Of a stretch of 64,000 nucleotides of DNA, positions 19,157-28,216 are shown one piece after another. Made by a program: the position numbers and the translations under genes. The notes under the pieces are model-generated. The model made no database searches. It saw only the letters and a program-made list of their open reading frames with translations, and was not told the origin of the DNA. Numbering within the stretch: position 1 is the stretch's first letter; each line of letters begins with the position of its first letter. The stretch lies in contig NZ_QOHH01000002.1 of assembly GCF_003319105.1 (NCBI RefSeq), forward strand, positions 124,001-188,000, written 5' to 3'. The stretch is from Blastococcus sp. TF02-09 (GTDB lineage Bacteria; Actinomycetota; Actinomycetes; Mycobacteriales; Geodermatophilaceae).

Positions 19157-19198
19157 ACCGCCGCGCGCGACCACGGGGGTACCTGGAAAAGTGTCCCC

Positions 19199-20587
19199 GT
19201 GGCCAGGCCCAGCATCGTTCCCATCGCACTGACCCTCGACGACCGAACCGGCTACACGCTGTGGGCTCCCCCGTGGGAGGAGGACGGCGAGGAGTGGCAG
19301 GCGTTCCTCGGCACCACGGTCGGGGTCCGAGCCGACATCAACGACGACGACCCGGAGAACCCGGTGCCCACCGCCGTCGTCCACCTCTTCCCCTCCCCCG
19401 CGGCCCTGGCCGCCTTCTGCCGCTCCAGCACCGACCACGACCTCGCCGACCACCCGGTCTGGCCGGTCGTGGCCGGCCTCGGTGCCGCCGATCTGACCCC
19501 TGACGACGACCACCGCTTCGACCTCGACGGCGTGTACGACGTCGCCGCCGAGGACCCGGACCGCTGGGCGGTCGAGGAGCTGGCCGCCACGATCGACATC
19601 GTCAGCCGGCTGGCCGAGTGCCTCGACACCGCGGACGAGGACGACGACGACCTGGACGAGGACGACACCGAGTTCGAGGCCGTCGCCGAGCTGGTCGCCA
19701 AGCCCGAGATCGGCTCGCTGGGCCTGGGCGCCGAGGCCTTCGTCGGCCGCTCCGGCGAGGACGCCTGGCTCGGGGTCGGCACCGCCCTCGACGAGCTGTG
19801 GGAGGACGTCGTCGAGGAGCTCGGCGAGCACCTGGACTGGACCGGCGCGGCCACCGTCTCGGTGACCGACTACCCGTCGGCCTCCGCGGCCGCCCCGATC
19901 GCCGTGGACGACGACCTCGACGACGAGGACGAGGACGACGACCTCGAGACCGGCGACGCGCGCGACACCGCCGGCGTGCGGACCATCGCCGGGGGTGGCG
20001 GGCGCTTGGCGCACGACCCGGCCGCGGTCGCCAAGGCGACCGGGTTCTGGGAGGGCGTCGGCATCCTGCCGGTCGAGGTGGTCGTGCCCGAGGGGGCCGG
20101 CCTCACCCTGCGCTGCTACGTCGACGACGTCGCGCGGTTCCTCGGGCGGGACGGCGAGGTCTTCCTCTTCGACACCCCGGCGGAGCTCCGCCGCTTCTGC
20201 GCGGGCACCGAGGCCCACGACCTCACCGAGATCGCCTCCTGGCCGGAGGTCGCCGCCACCGACACCCCGCCGCTGCCGTCGGAGCAGGACCGCTACGACC
20301 TGGCCGGGCTGTCCGAGGTGCTCGGCGAGGTGGCCGACGGCGCCGCCGGGCTGGTCGGCCACGCGTCGCTCGCCCAGCCGGTGGAGGGCGCGCGGGACCT
20401 CGCCGAGTACGCGTCGCTGCCGCGGGTCGAGGAGCTGCTCTCCCCCACCGCCCCGCTGGGCCGGGCCGTGGCGATCGGCGAGCGCCAGCCCGATGCCGTG
20501 CTGCGCCCCGAGGACGCCGCAGCGGTGCGCCCCGCCTGGGACGAGATCGTCACCCTGGTCAGCGGGAAGCTCGTCTTCCGCCACTGA
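19199..20587 (+). CDS. Acidic protein of unknown function with an internal duplication
   Basis: 462 aa, strongly acidic. Residues about 61-115 (VHLFPSPAALAAFC, HDLADHPVWPV, RFDLDG) match residues about 320-376 (VFLFDTPAELRRFC, HDLTEIASWPE, RYDLAG), so the protein is an ancient duplication. The two halves are joined by Asp/Glu runs near residues 146-157 and 237-250. No catalytic motif, signal peptide or membrane segment is seen. Similar proteins are common in actinobacteria, sometimes under doubtful names. The GTG at 19199 is used; it is 42 bp after the pseudo-ALDH gene and may be co-transcribed. A strong terminator follows. Confidence 0.75.
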   Translation: MARPSIVPIALTLDDRTGYTLWAPPWEEDGEEWQAFLGTTVGVRADINDDDPENPVPTAVVHLFPSPAALAAFCRSSTDHDLADHPVWPVVAGLGAADLTPDDDHRFDLDGVYDVAAEDPDRWAVEELAATIDIVSRLAECLDTADEDDDDLDEDDTEFEAVAELVAKPEIGSLGLGAEAFVGRSGEDAWLGVGTALDELWEDVVEELGEHLDWTGAATVSVTDYPSASAAAPIAVDDDLDDEDEDDDLETGDARDTAGVRTIAGGGGRLAHDPAAVAKATGFWEGVGILPVEVVVPEGAGLTLRCYVDDVARFLGRDGEVFLFDTPAELRRFCAGTEAHDLTEIASWPEVAATDTPPLPSEQDRYDLAGLSEVLGEVADGAAGLVGHASLAQPVEGARDLAEYASLPRVEELLSPTAPLGRAVAIGERQPDAVLRPEDAAAVRPAWDEIVTLVSGKLVFRH

Positions 20588-20603
20588 GGCGACGCACGAC
20601 GCA

Positions 20604-20641
20604 GAGCGGCCGGCCCCGGGAGATCCCGGGACCGGCCGCTC
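20604..20641. terminator. Bidirectional terminator hairpin
   Basis: A 17-bp stem with one mismatch (arms 20604-20620 and 20625-20641) closes on the tetraloop AGAT. It lies in the 67-bp gap between the convergent acidic-protein gene and the helicase gene, so it can end both transcripts. There is no long T tract, as is usual in high-GC actinobacteria. Confidence 0.8.
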
Positions 20642-20654
20642 GGTCGTTCAGGTG

Positions 20655-22142
20655 TCAGCTGCCGTGGCGCGAGGGGCGGCCGGGCCGCCCGCCCGGGCGA
20701 CCGCGGTCGCCGTAGGACCGCTCGCCGCTGCCGCCGTGGGACCGCTCGCCGGCGGGCCGGGGGCGGTCGCCGTAGGAGCGACGCGGGCCGCCGCGCGACC
20801 CGCTGGGGCGCTCGCCGTCGCGACGCGGACGGCCGCCGGGGCCACCGCCACCGCGGCGCATGTCGCGGTGCGTGCGCTCCTTGGGCTCCACCGGCACGCC
20901 GGTGGCGATCAGGTCGAGGATCGGCTTGTCGCCGGGCCGCGTCCGGTCCAGGGGCGGGTCGACCTTGGCCGTGCGGAACCGGCGCTTGGCCTGGCCGACC
21001 TGGTCGGGCAGCAGGAGCGACACGACGACGCCGCCGGCACCCGCGCGGGCGGTGCGGCCCGAGCGGTGCAGGTAGGTCTTGGCGTCCGTCGGCGGGTCGT
21101 AGTGCAGGACCAGCGAGACGTCGTCGACGTGGATGCCGCGGGCGGCGACGTCGGTGGCGACCAGCACCGGCGAGCGGGCGTCGGTGAACTCCTCGAGAGC
21201 CCGGCGGCGCGCCGACTGCGGCAGCCCGCCGTGGATCGCCTCGGCCTTGATGCCGGCGGCCTTCAGGTTCTCGGTGAGCCGGTCGACGCCCAGCTGCGTG
21301 CGGGCGAAGACGATCGTCCGGCCCGGGCGGGAGGCCAGCTCGGTGGCCACCTGCAGCTTGTCGCGGAAGGCCAGCGTGAACGCCAGGTGCTCGGCCGGCG
21401 GGGCGTCGTCACCGGCGCGCTTGACCTCGTGCCGGGCCGGGTCCTTGAGGTAGCGGCGCACCAGGGCGTCGACCTCGCCGTCCAGCGTGGCCGAGAACAG
21501 CAGCCGCTGGGCGTCGGGGGCGGTCTGGTCGAGCAGCTCCTTGACGACCGGGAGGAAGCCCAGGTCGGCCATGAAGTCGGCCTCATCGAGGACCGTGACG
21601 ACGACCTCGGCGAGGGTGGCCTCGCCCTGGCTGATCAGGTCCTGCAGGCGGCCCGGGGTGGCGATGACGACGTCCACGCCGCGGCGCAGCTGCTGGATCT
21701 GCCGGTACATGGGCGCGCCGCCGTAGACGGTGGCGAGCTGCACGCCGGTCGCCTGGCCCAGCGGGGCCAGGTTGTCGTGCACCTGCTGGGCGAGCTCGCG
21801 GGTCGGCACGAGGACCAGACCGCGCGGGGCACGGCGGCCCTGCTTCACCTCCGCGCCGATGCGGGCGAGCAGCGGCAGGCCGAAGGCGAGGGTCTTGCCC
21901 GAGCCGGTGGCGGCCTTGCCGAGCACGTCGCGGCCGGCGAGGGCGTCGGGGAGGGCGGAGGTCTGGATGGCGAACGGGCGGTGGATGCCGCGCCGCTCGA
22001 GGGCGGTCACCAGCTGCTGGGGCAGGCCCAGCTGGCCGAACGTGGGGCCGGTCGGCTCCGCGGCGGCCTCGGTGGTGGTGGTGTTCTCGATGGTGGGGTC
22101 GGCCTCGTTCGACTCGAACGAGACAGGGTTGACCACAGTCAT
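20655..22142 (-). CDS. DEAD-box ATP-dependent RNA helicase
   Basis: 495 aa. Q motif (FAIQTSALPDAL), motif I ATGSGKT, Ia PTRELAQQV, II DEAD, III SAT, V GIHVDDV and VI HRSGRTARAG are all present, so the two RecA domains should be active. From about residue 420 the tail is Gly/Arg/Asp-rich with repeated GERS-YGDRGRP units, an RNA-binding extension of the RhlE/CsdA type. It probably unwinds structured RNA in ribosome assembly or cold adaptation. A structured leader of about 170 nt precedes it, in line with post-transcriptional control. Confidence 0.9.
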   Translation of the reverse strand: MTVVNPVSFESNEADPTIENTTTTEAAAEPTGPTFGQLGLPQQLVTALERRGIHRPFAIQTSALPDALAGRDVLGKAATGSGKTLAFGLPLLARIGAEVKQGRRAPRGLVLVPTRELAQQVHDNLAPLGQATGVQLATVYGGAPMYRQIQQLRRGVDVVIATPGRLQDLISQGEATLAEVVVTVLDEADFMADLGFLPVVKELLDQTAPDAQRLLFSATLDGEVDALVRRYLKDPARHEVKRAGDDAPPAEHLAFTLAFRDKLQVATELASRPGRTIVFARTQLGVDRLTENLKAAGIKAEAIHGGLPQSARRRALEEFTDARSPVLVATDVAARGIHVDDVSLVLHYDPPTDAKTYLHRSGRTARAGAGGVVVSLLLPDQVGQAKRRFRTAKVDPPLDRTRPGDKPILDLIATGVPVEPKERTHRDMRRGGGGPGGRPRRDGERPSGSRGGPRRSYGDRPRPAGERSHGGSGERSYGDRGRPGGRPGRPSRHGS

Positions 22143-22330
22143 GCGGGGTGGGGCTCCGATACAGCTCGGAGCGCGGTCCCGTGGAAAAGGAAGTCACGGC
22201 GGGGCGCCGCGTTCCTACTGGCGATCGCTTGCGCCCAGGGGTGGAACGCGGGATCTGCACGGATGCGCTCGTGCCCGGACGTTCCGTCCGGGAGGATGAC
22301 CGGCGTTGTGCCGGTACCCCCAGGCTAGCA
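22143..22330 (-). promoter_or_regulatory. Long structured 5' leader and -10 of the RNA helicase gene
   Basis: The minus strand carries TAGCCT at about 22325-22330 as a candidate -10, leaving a leader of roughly 170 nt. It contains a 7-bp hairpin at 22274-22292 (CCCGGAC, loop of five) and another at 22153-22172 (GCTCCGA, loop of six) close to the start codon. Long leaders that regulate DEAD-box helicase genes are known in other bacteria; here the role is inferred. Confidence 0.4.
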
Positions 22331-22382
22331 GCGCAGGCCCCTCGGAGATTCCCCGCGCGGAGGTGGGGACGGTCACCCTCCG

Positions 22383-23459
22383 TCAGCCCCGGAGGGCGGC
22401 GTACCCGGGCCGGACCACGTCGGTGAGCAGCCGCGCGCGCTCGGCGTCGTCGAGGAAGGCCGCTGCCAGCGCACGCTCGGTGACCGTCTGCACGTCGTCC
22501 CAGCTCCATCCGAAGGCGGCCGCGACGTCGGCCAGCTCACTGCTCGCCGAGACGCCGCTCATCAGCCGGTTGTCGGTGTTCACGGTGACGGCGAAGCCCA
22601 GCCGGTGCAGCCGGTCGACCGGGTGGCCGGCCAGCGACGGGTAGGCGCCGGTCTGCACGTTCGACGACGGCGCGACCTCCAGCGGCACCTGCTCGTCGAG
22701 CACCCGCCGCACCACCGGCCCGAGCGCGCCGTCGCCGGCGACCTCGTCGGCGATCCGGATCCCGTGCCCCAGCCGTTCGGCACGGGCCCCGTCCAGCGCG
22801 GCGCGGATGCTGTCGGTGCCGGCCGCCTCGCCGGCGTGGATGGTGCGGTGCGCGCCGGCGCGGTCCAGCAGGTCGATCGCGGCCGGGATGCGGTCGGGCG
22901 GGAAGCCGATCTCGGGGCCGGCCAGGTCGAAGCCGACGACGCCCGCGTCGCGGTAGCGGACGACGAGACCGGCCACCTCCTCCCAGCGGTCGGCCTGCCG
23001 CATGGCGCACAGCAGCGCGCCGACCCGGATCGGGGTGCCGGCCGCGGTCGCCTCGGCCGCGCCGACCGCGAAGCCGTCGACCATGGCCTCCACGACGGCC
23101 TCGATCGCCGTGCCGCCGGCCGTGGCCAGCTCCGGCGCGAAGCGGACCTCGGCGAGCACGACGCCGTCGGCGGCGAGGTCCAGCGCGCACTCGCGCGCCA
23201 CCCGGTGGACGGCGTCGGGGGTCTGCATCACGCCGACCGTGTGGGCGAAGGTCTCCAGGTACCGCACCAGCGAGCCGCTGTCGGCGGCCTGGCGGAACCA
23301 GCGGCCCAGGCTCTCGGCGTCGTCGGCCGGCAGCTCCCGGTACCCGTGCTCCGCGGCGAGCTCCAGCACCGTCTGCGGGCGCAGGCCGCCGTCGAGGTGG
23401 TCGTGCAGCAGGACCTTCGGGGCCTGCCGGATCGATGCGAGGTCCACCGGATCGTTCAC
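22383..23459 (-). CDS. add: Adenosine deaminase
   Basis: Zinc hydrolase converting (deoxy)adenosine to (deoxy)inosine, which punA can then cleave; 358 aa. Metal and catalytic residues are visible in LLHDHLDGGLRP (HxH), TIHAGEAAGTDSI, GHGIRIADE, and NTDNRLMSGVS at the position of the usual TDDP aspartates. The GTG at 23459 overlaps the stop of the ABC-2 permease gene (GTGA) and is preferred to the long upstream frame, which is a shadow of that gene. It is the last gene of the nucleoside operon. Confidence 0.93.
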   Translation of the reverse strand: MNDPVDLASIRQAPKVLLHDHLDGGLRPQTVLELAAEHGYRELPADDAESLGRWFRQAADSGSLVRYLETFAHTVGVMQTPDAVHRVARECALDLAADGVVLAEVRFAPELATAGGTAIEAVVEAMVDGFAVGAAEATAAGTPIRVGALLCAMRQADRWEEVAGLVVRYRDAGVVGFDLAGPEIGFPPDRIPAAIDLLDRAGAHRTIHAGEAAGTDSIRAALDGARAERLGHGIRIADEVAGDGALGPVVRRVLDEQVPLEVAPSSNVQTGAYPSLAGHPVDRLHRLGFAVTVNTDNRLMSGVSASSELADVAAAFGWSWDDVQTVTERALAAAFLDDAERARLLTDVVRPGYAALRG

Positions 23460-24268
23460 CTGTCCTGCCAACGGAAGGAGCGGATGCACAGCACCAGCCC
23501 GGCGATGCACCAGAGGCCGAGCACCAGCGCGACGCGTTCCAGCTCCCAGCTGCCGGCCGGCTCGTCGGCGGCCAGGGCGTCGGGCAGGAACACCGAGCGC
23601 AGGCCCTGGGCCATCCACTTGAGCGGGAAGAGCGAGGCGAACACCTGCATCCAGTGCGGGATCTCGCTGAACTGGAAGAAGACGCCGGAGACGAACTGCA
23701 GCAGCAGCGCGAACGGCGTCACCGTGGCCGAGGCCGAGCGGCCGTTCTTCGCGATGCTGGAGATGGCGATGCCCAGCAGCGTGCAGGCCGCCGCACCCAG
23801 CACCGTCACCCAGGCGAAGGTGAGCCAGTCGCTGCCCGTGGGCAGGTCGACCCCGTAGAACACGACGCCGACCAGCAGCAGGATGACGATGCTGACCAGC
23901 GTCACCGCCAGCACCTGCACGATCTTCCCGATGAAGAAGGCGCTGCGCGGCATCGGCGTCCCGGCCAGGTGCTTGAGCGTCCCGTCCGAGCGCTCGGTGG
24001 CGATGCTGATCGCCATGTTCTGCAGGCTGGCGCCCAGGATGCCGGCGGCGATGATCCCGGCCATGAAGTACTGGGTGAAGCTGACGCCGTCGCCCAGGTC
24101 GAAGTTCAGCACCGCGCCGAAGACCACGAGCAGCAGGACCGGCAGCAGCAGCGTGAAGACCACCGACTCGCGCTGGCGGAAGAACTCCTTGAGCTCCACC
24201 GACACGCGCGAGCGGTAGACCGACGCCAGCGGGGGCAGCGCCGGGGCCTCGCGGGCGGGAGCCGTCAT
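23456..24268 (-). CDS. ABC-2 type transporter permease
   Basis: 270 aa integral membrane protein with six predicted helices: VFTLLLPVLLLVVFGAVL, YFMAGIIAAGILGASLQN, VLAVTLVSIVILLLVGVVF, WVTVLGAAACTLLGIAI, a PFALLLQFVSGVFF segment and a C-terminal LVLGLWCIAGLVLCI. Typical of DrrB-like drug or lipid exporters. The start is ATG 24268, overlapping the ATPase stop codon (ATGA). It pairs with the upstream ATPase and is GTGA-coupled to add. Substrate unknown; its place inside a nucleoside operon is unexplained. Confidence 0.88.
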   Translation of the reverse strand: MTAPAREAPALPPLASVYRSRVSVELKEFFRQRESVVFTLLLPVLLLVVFGAVLNFDLGDGVSFTQYFMAGIIAAGILGASLQNMAISIATERSDGTLKHLAGTPMPRSAFFIGKIVQVLAVTLVSIVILLLVGVVFYGVDLPTGSDWLTFAWVTVLGAAACTLLGIAISSIAKNGRSASATVTPFALLLQFVSGVFFQFSEIPHWMQVFASLFPLKWMAQGLRSVFLPDALAADEPAGSWELERVALVLGLWCIAGLVLCIRSFRWQDR

Positions 24269-25119
24269 CGGGCGTCGCCGATCATCTGCAGGTACACGTC
24301 CTCGAGCGTCGGGCGGGTGACGGCGAGGTCGGGGACCTCGCCGGAGAAGCGGGCGGCGAGCTCGGCCACGAAGGCGGTCGGCGTCGCGGTGGCCTGCGAC
24401 CGGCGGACGCCGTCCTCGCTCCAGCTGACGACGGCCGGCGCGGTCTCCCGGCCGCCCAGGGCACCGGGGACGGCGACCTCGACCAGCCGGCCGCCGGCGA
24501 TGACACCCACCCGGTCGGCCAGGGCCTCGGCCTCGTCCAGGTAGTGGGTGGTGAGCAGCATGGTGGTGCCCAGGTCGCGCAGGGACCGGATCAGCGACCA
24601 GAACTGCCGCCGGGCCTCCGGGTCGAAGCCGGTGGTGGGCTCGTCGAGGAAGAGCAGGGTCGGGCGGCCCACGATGCCCAGGGCCACGTCCAGCCGGCGC
24701 CGCTGCCCGCCGGACAGCAACCGGCCGCGGACACCGGCCTTCTCGGTGAGGCCGACCAGCGCGAGCACCTCGTCGACGTCGCGCGGGTCGGCGTAGTACG
24801 ACGCCTGGGCGGCCACCAGCTCCCGCACGGTCAACTGGCTGTCGCCCGAGCCGGACTGGAGCACGATGCCCAGGCGCGCCTTCCACGCCCGGGAGCCCTC
24901 GGCCGGGTCCTCGCCGAGCACGCGCACCTCGCCGGCGTCGCGCGCGCGGTAGCCCTCGCAGATCTCGACCGTCGTCGTCTTGCCGGCGCCGTTGGGGCCC
25001 AGCAGCGCGAAGATCTCACCCCGGTGGATGTCCAGGTCCAGGCCGTCCACCGCGGTGAAGTCGCCGTACCGCTTGACCAGGCCCCGGACGGAGATCGCGG
25101 CCTCCGGGTCGGGTTCCAT
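24265..25119 (-). CDS. ABC transporter ATP-binding protein (DrrA type)
   Basis: 284 aa ATPase: Walker A LLGPNGAGKTTTVE near residue 40, Q-loop VLQSGSGDSQLTV, signature LLSGGQRRRLDVALG, Walker B LLFLDEPTTGFDPEA and H-loop LLTTHYLDEAE. A C-terminal extension of about 70 residues ends in RPTLEDVYLQMIG, typical of DrrA-like exporters. The frame extends upstream, but ATG 25119 has GGGAGG seven nt before it and begins just before the family homology. It starts 117 bp after deoA and may have its own promoter. Confidence 0.9.
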   Translation of the reverse strand: MEPDPEAAISVRGLVKRYGDFTAVDGLDLDIHRGEIFALLGPNGAGKTTTVEICEGYRARDAGEVRVLGEDPAEGSRAWKARLGIVLQSGSGDSQLTVRELVAAQASYYADPRDVDEVLALVGLTEKAGVRGRLLSGGQRRRLDVALGIVGRPTLLFLDEPTTGFDPEARRQFWSLIRSLRDLGTTMLLTTHYLDEAEALADRVGVIAGGRLVEVAVPGALGGRETAPAVVSWSEDGVRRSQATATPTAFVAELAARFSGEVPDLAVTRPTLEDVYLQMIGDAR

Positions 25120-25235
25120 CGGCCGCCTCCCGGGTCCAGCCGCGACCTCGCGAGTGGTCGGGAGGAGGTGGTCCTTCTGCACGGGTGCACAGTCTGCTCC
25201 CTCCCCGTGTGTGACCTGCGCCGGGGAGACCCCGC

Positions 25236-26516
25236 TCACGCCGTGATGCGGTCCAGCACCAGGGGCAGGGGTGTGTCACCGGTGTCGACGGCGACGGCGC
25301 CCTCCAGCGCCTCCAGGGCCCGCGGGATGCGGGCGGGGTCGTCGGTGTGCAGCTCGAGCAGCGGCTGGCCCGCGGTCACCTGCTCCCCCACGCCCGCGGT
25401 CCACAGCACGCCGGCGGCGGCGGACACCGGGTCCTCCTTGCGGGCCCGCCCGGCACCCAGGCGCCAGGCGGCCACCCCGAGCGCGTAGGCGTCCAGCCGG
25501 GTGAGCGTGCCGGTCGCCGGCGCCGTCACCACGTGCGTCTCGGCCGGCTTGGGCAGGGCCGCGTCCGGGTCGCCGCCCTGCGCGGCGATCATCCGCCGCC
25601 ACACGTCCATGGCCCGGCCGTCGGCGAGGGCCTCGGCCGGGTCGACGTCGGGGCGCCCGGCGCCGGCGAGCATCTCGCGGGCCAGCGCCAGGGTGAGCTC
25701 CACGACGTCGGCCGGGCCGCCGCCGGCCAGCACCTCCACCGACTCGGCGACCTCGACGGCGTTGCCCGCGGCGCGGCCGAGGGGCCGGTCCATCGCCGTC
25801 ACCAGGGCCACGGTGCGCACGCCGGCCGCCTCGCCGAGGCCGACCATGGTGCGGGCCAGCTCGCGGGAGGCGTCGGGGTCCTTCATGAACGCACCCGAGC
25901 CGGTCTTCACGTCCAGCACCAGGGCGTCGGCACCCTCGGCGATCTTCTTGCTCATGATCGAGCTGGCGATCAGCGGGATCGACTCCACCGTGCCGGTGAC
26001 GTCGCGCAGCGCGTAGAGCAGCTTGTCCGCCGGGGCGAGGTCCTCCCCCGCCGCGCAGATGACCGCACCCACGTCGCGCAGCTGGGCCAGGTAGGCCTCC
26101 TCGCCGACGTCGGCGCGCCAGCCGGGGATCGCCTCGAGCTTGTCCAGCGTGCCGCCGGTGTGGCCCAGGCCCCGCCCGGACAGCTGCGGCACCGCGACAC
26201 CGCAGGCGGCGACCAGCGGCGCGAGCGGCAGCGTGATCTTGTCGCCGACCCCGCCGGTGGAGTGCTTGTCCGCGGTGGGGCGCCCCAGCGCGGAGAGGTC
26301 CTTGCGCTGCCCGGAGTCGATCATCGACTGCGTCCAGACGGCGAGCTCCGCGGCGGTCATGCCGCGGAAGAACACCGCCATCAGCAGCGCGCTCATCTGC
26401 TCGTCGGGCACCTGCCGGCGCGTGTAGGCGTCGATGACCCAGCGGATCTGGTCGGCGGTGAGCTCGCCGCCGTCCCGCTTGGTGCGGATGACGTCGATCG
26501 CGTCGTGGTCGGCCAT
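25236..26516 (-). CDS. deoA: Thymidine phosphorylase
   Basis: Phosphorolysis of thymidine and deoxyuridine to base plus 2-deoxyribose-1-phosphate, 426 aa. Family signatures include DVIRTKRDGGELTADQI at the N-terminus, the phosphate loop DKHSTGGVGDKITL near residue 85, SGRGLGHTGGTLDKLE near residue 115, and MSKKIAEGADALVLDVKTG near residue 185. The ATG shares its A with the TGA of cdd (TGATG), so the two are coupled. Product sugar enters glycolysis through the phosphohexomutase and deoC in this window. Confidence 0.95.
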   Translation of the reverse strand: MADHDAIDVIRTKRDGGELTADQIRWVIDAYTRRQVPDEQMSALLMAVFFRGMTAAELAVWTQSMIDSGQRKDLSALGRPTADKHSTGGVGDKITLPLAPLVAACGVAVPQLSGRGLGHTGGTLDKLEAIPGWRADVGEEAYLAQLRDVGAVICAAGEDLAPADKLLYALRDVTGTVESIPLIASSIMSKKIAEGADALVLDVKTGSGAFMKDPDASRELARTMVGLGEAAGVRTVALVTAMDRPLGRAAGNAVEVAESVEVLAGGGPADVVELTLALAREMLAGAGRPDVDPAEALADGRAMDVWRRMIAAQGGDPDAALPKPAETHVVTAPATGTLTRLDAYALGVAAWRLGAGRARKEDPVSAAAGVLWTAGVGEQVTAGQPLLELHTDDPARIPRALEALEGAVAVDTGDTPLPLVLDRITA

Positions 26517-26929
26517 CAGCGCTGCCCCCGCTCCGCCGCGGCCACCAGGTCGTCCGGGCCGAAGGCGTCGGGCAGCACCTCGCGCATCGGGACGATCCCC
26601 AGGGACACCGTCTCGATGAGCAGCTCGGCACCCCCGAACTCCCACAGCAGCTGGCGGCAGCGGCCGCACGGCATGAGCGGCTGCCCGTCCCCGCCGACGC
26701 AGGCCACCGCGATCAGCCGGCCACCGCCCGAGCGCGCGAGATCGCTGACCATGCCGCACTCGGCGCACAGGCTCAGGCCGTAAGAGGCGTTCTCGACGTT
26801 GCAGCCGGTGACCAGCCGGCCGTCGTCCACCAGCCCGGCGACGCCGACCGGGAAGCGCGAGTACGGCGCGTAGGCACGGGTCATCGCCTCGCGGGCGGCC
26901 GTGCGCAGGACGTCCCAGTCGATCTCCAC
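26516..26929 (-). CDS. cdd: Cytidine deaminase
   Basis: Small zinc cytidine deaminase of 137 aa (homotetrameric type). The zinc site is complete: NVENASYGLSLCAECG with the catalytic Glu, and PCGRCRQLLWEF with two Cys. It turns (deoxy)cytidine into (deoxy)uridine for deoA and upp. Start is GTG at 26929, directly adjacent to the TAG stop of the permease gene; no separate promoter is evident. Confidence 0.95.
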   Translation of the reverse strand: MEIDWDVLRTAAREAMTRAYAPYSRFPVGVAGLVDDGRLVTGCNVENASYGLSLCAECGMVSDLARSGGGRLIAVACVGGDGQPLMPCGRCRQLLWEFGGAELLIETVSLGIVPMREVLPDAFGPDDLVAAAERGQR

Positions 26930-28216
26930 CTAGTGCTCCCCCCGCCGGTAGACCAGGCCGTCCGCCTTGGGCATCCGCAACCGCTGGGAGGCCAGCGACA
27001 GCACCAGCAGCGTGATCAGGTGCGGCGTGAACGACACGATGCCCTCGGGCAGCTCGCCGATGGTGAGGAAGCCGACCAGGCTCAGCGCCGCGAAGCCGGC
27101 GGCCAGCACCGCCTGCAGGTACTTGCCGCGCACGGTCTGGAGCACCGCCACGACCAGCAGCAGCACGGCCAGCAGGAGCAGCAGCGCGACGACGGCGGTG
27201 CGGCTGCGCAGCTGCAGACCGTCGGCGAACCCGAACAGGCCCGCGCCGGCGGCCAGCCCACCGGGCCGCCAGTTGCCGAAGATCAGCGCGGCCAGGCCGA
27301 TGAAGCCGCGCCCACCGGTCTGCCCCTCCTTGAAGATGTTGGCGACGAAGACCAGCGCCACGCCCCCGAGCCCGGCCAGGCCCCCGGAGATGAGCACCGC
27401 GATGTACTTCATCCGGTAGACGGGCACGCCGAGGGAGTCCGCGGCCGCCGGGTTCTCCCCGCACGCGCGCAGCCGCAGACCGAACGCCGTCCGCCACAGC
27501 ACCAGGTAGCTGATCGGCACCAGCAGGATCGCGACCAGGGTGAGGACACCGACCCCGCTGGTCACGCCCCGGAGCAGCCCGGCGACGTCGGAGACGAGGA
27601 ACCACTGCCGGTCGGCGAGGTCGCCGAGCAGGTCGGGCCCGTCGGAGAGCACCGGGAGCGAGAAGCTCGGCGGCCGGCTGGACAGCGCGGGCGACTGCGT
27701 CACACCGCCACCGGCCTTGTTGTCGACGTAGACGAGCTCGGAGAGGAACCGCACGATGCCGCCGGCGAGGATGTTGATCGCCACACCGGAGACGACGTGG
27801 TCGACGCCGAAGGTGACGGTGGCGACCGCGTGCAGCAGCCCGCCGGCCGCACCGAACAGCACCCCGCCGACGATGGCGCCGGCCCAGCCCCACTGGTAAC
27901 CGGCCCACCCGGCGCCCCAGGTGCCCAGGATCATCATGCCCTCGAGGCCGATGTTCACCACGCCCGCGCGCTCGGAGAACAGCCCGCCGAGGGCGGCCAG
28001 CCCGATCGGCACCGCCAGCAGCAGCGCGGTCGCGAACGTCGAGGACGACGTCAGCGCCTGCTCGCCCGAGACGGTCCGGACGACCGAGACCAGCAGCATC
28101 AGGCCGACGACGATCCAGGCGGCGCGACGGGCGGGCCCACCACCCATGAGCAGGTCGGTGAGCGGGCCGCGGCTCGCAGCCGGGCGGTTGGTCGTCGTCG
28201 TGGTCGCGGCGCTCAT
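26930..28216 (-). CDS. Nucleoside ABC transporter permease, second subunit (NupQ-like)
   Basis: 428 aa branched-chain-type permease (BPD_transp_2) with about nine to ten hydrophobic segments. A 30-residue polar N-terminus is followed by AWIVVGLMLLVSVVRTV. Typical family sequence includes LAALGGLFSERAGVVNIGLEGMM (quoted in part: VVNIGLEGMM), LVLWRTAFGLRLRACGENP and YIAVLISGGLAGLGG. ATGA overlap with the other permease. With the BMP protein and double ATPase it makes a PnrA/Nup-type importer. An extra loop of about 50 residues (LVYVDNKAGGGVTQSP onward) is longer than in many homologues. Confidence 0.9.
   Translation of the reverse strand: MSAATTTTTNRPAASRGPLTDLLMGGGPARRAAWIVVGLMLLVSVVRTVSGEQALTSSSTFATALLLAVPIGLAALGGLFSERAGVVNIGLEGMMILGTWGAGWAGYQWGWAGAIVGGVLFGAAGGLLHAVATVTFGVDHVVSGVAINILAGGIVRFLSELVYVDNKAGGGVTQSPALSSRPPSFSLPVLSDGPDLLGDLADRQWFLVSDVAGLLRGVTSGVGVLTLVAILLVPISYLVLWRTAFGLRLRACGENPAAADSLGVPVYRMKYIAVLISGGLAGLGGVALVFVANIFKEGQTGGRGFIGLAALIFGNWRPGGLAAGAGLFGFADGLQLRSRTAVVALLLLLAVLLLVVAVLQTVRGKYLQAVLAAGFAALSLVGFLTIGELPEGIVSFTPHLITLLVLSLASQRLRMPKADGLVYRRGEH

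Noticed and set aside
22100-22130. SOS box at the helicase start (CGTTCGACTCGAACG)
   Set aside because: The half sites are in the wrong order and spacing for LexA, and the sequence is inside the first codons of the helicase gene.
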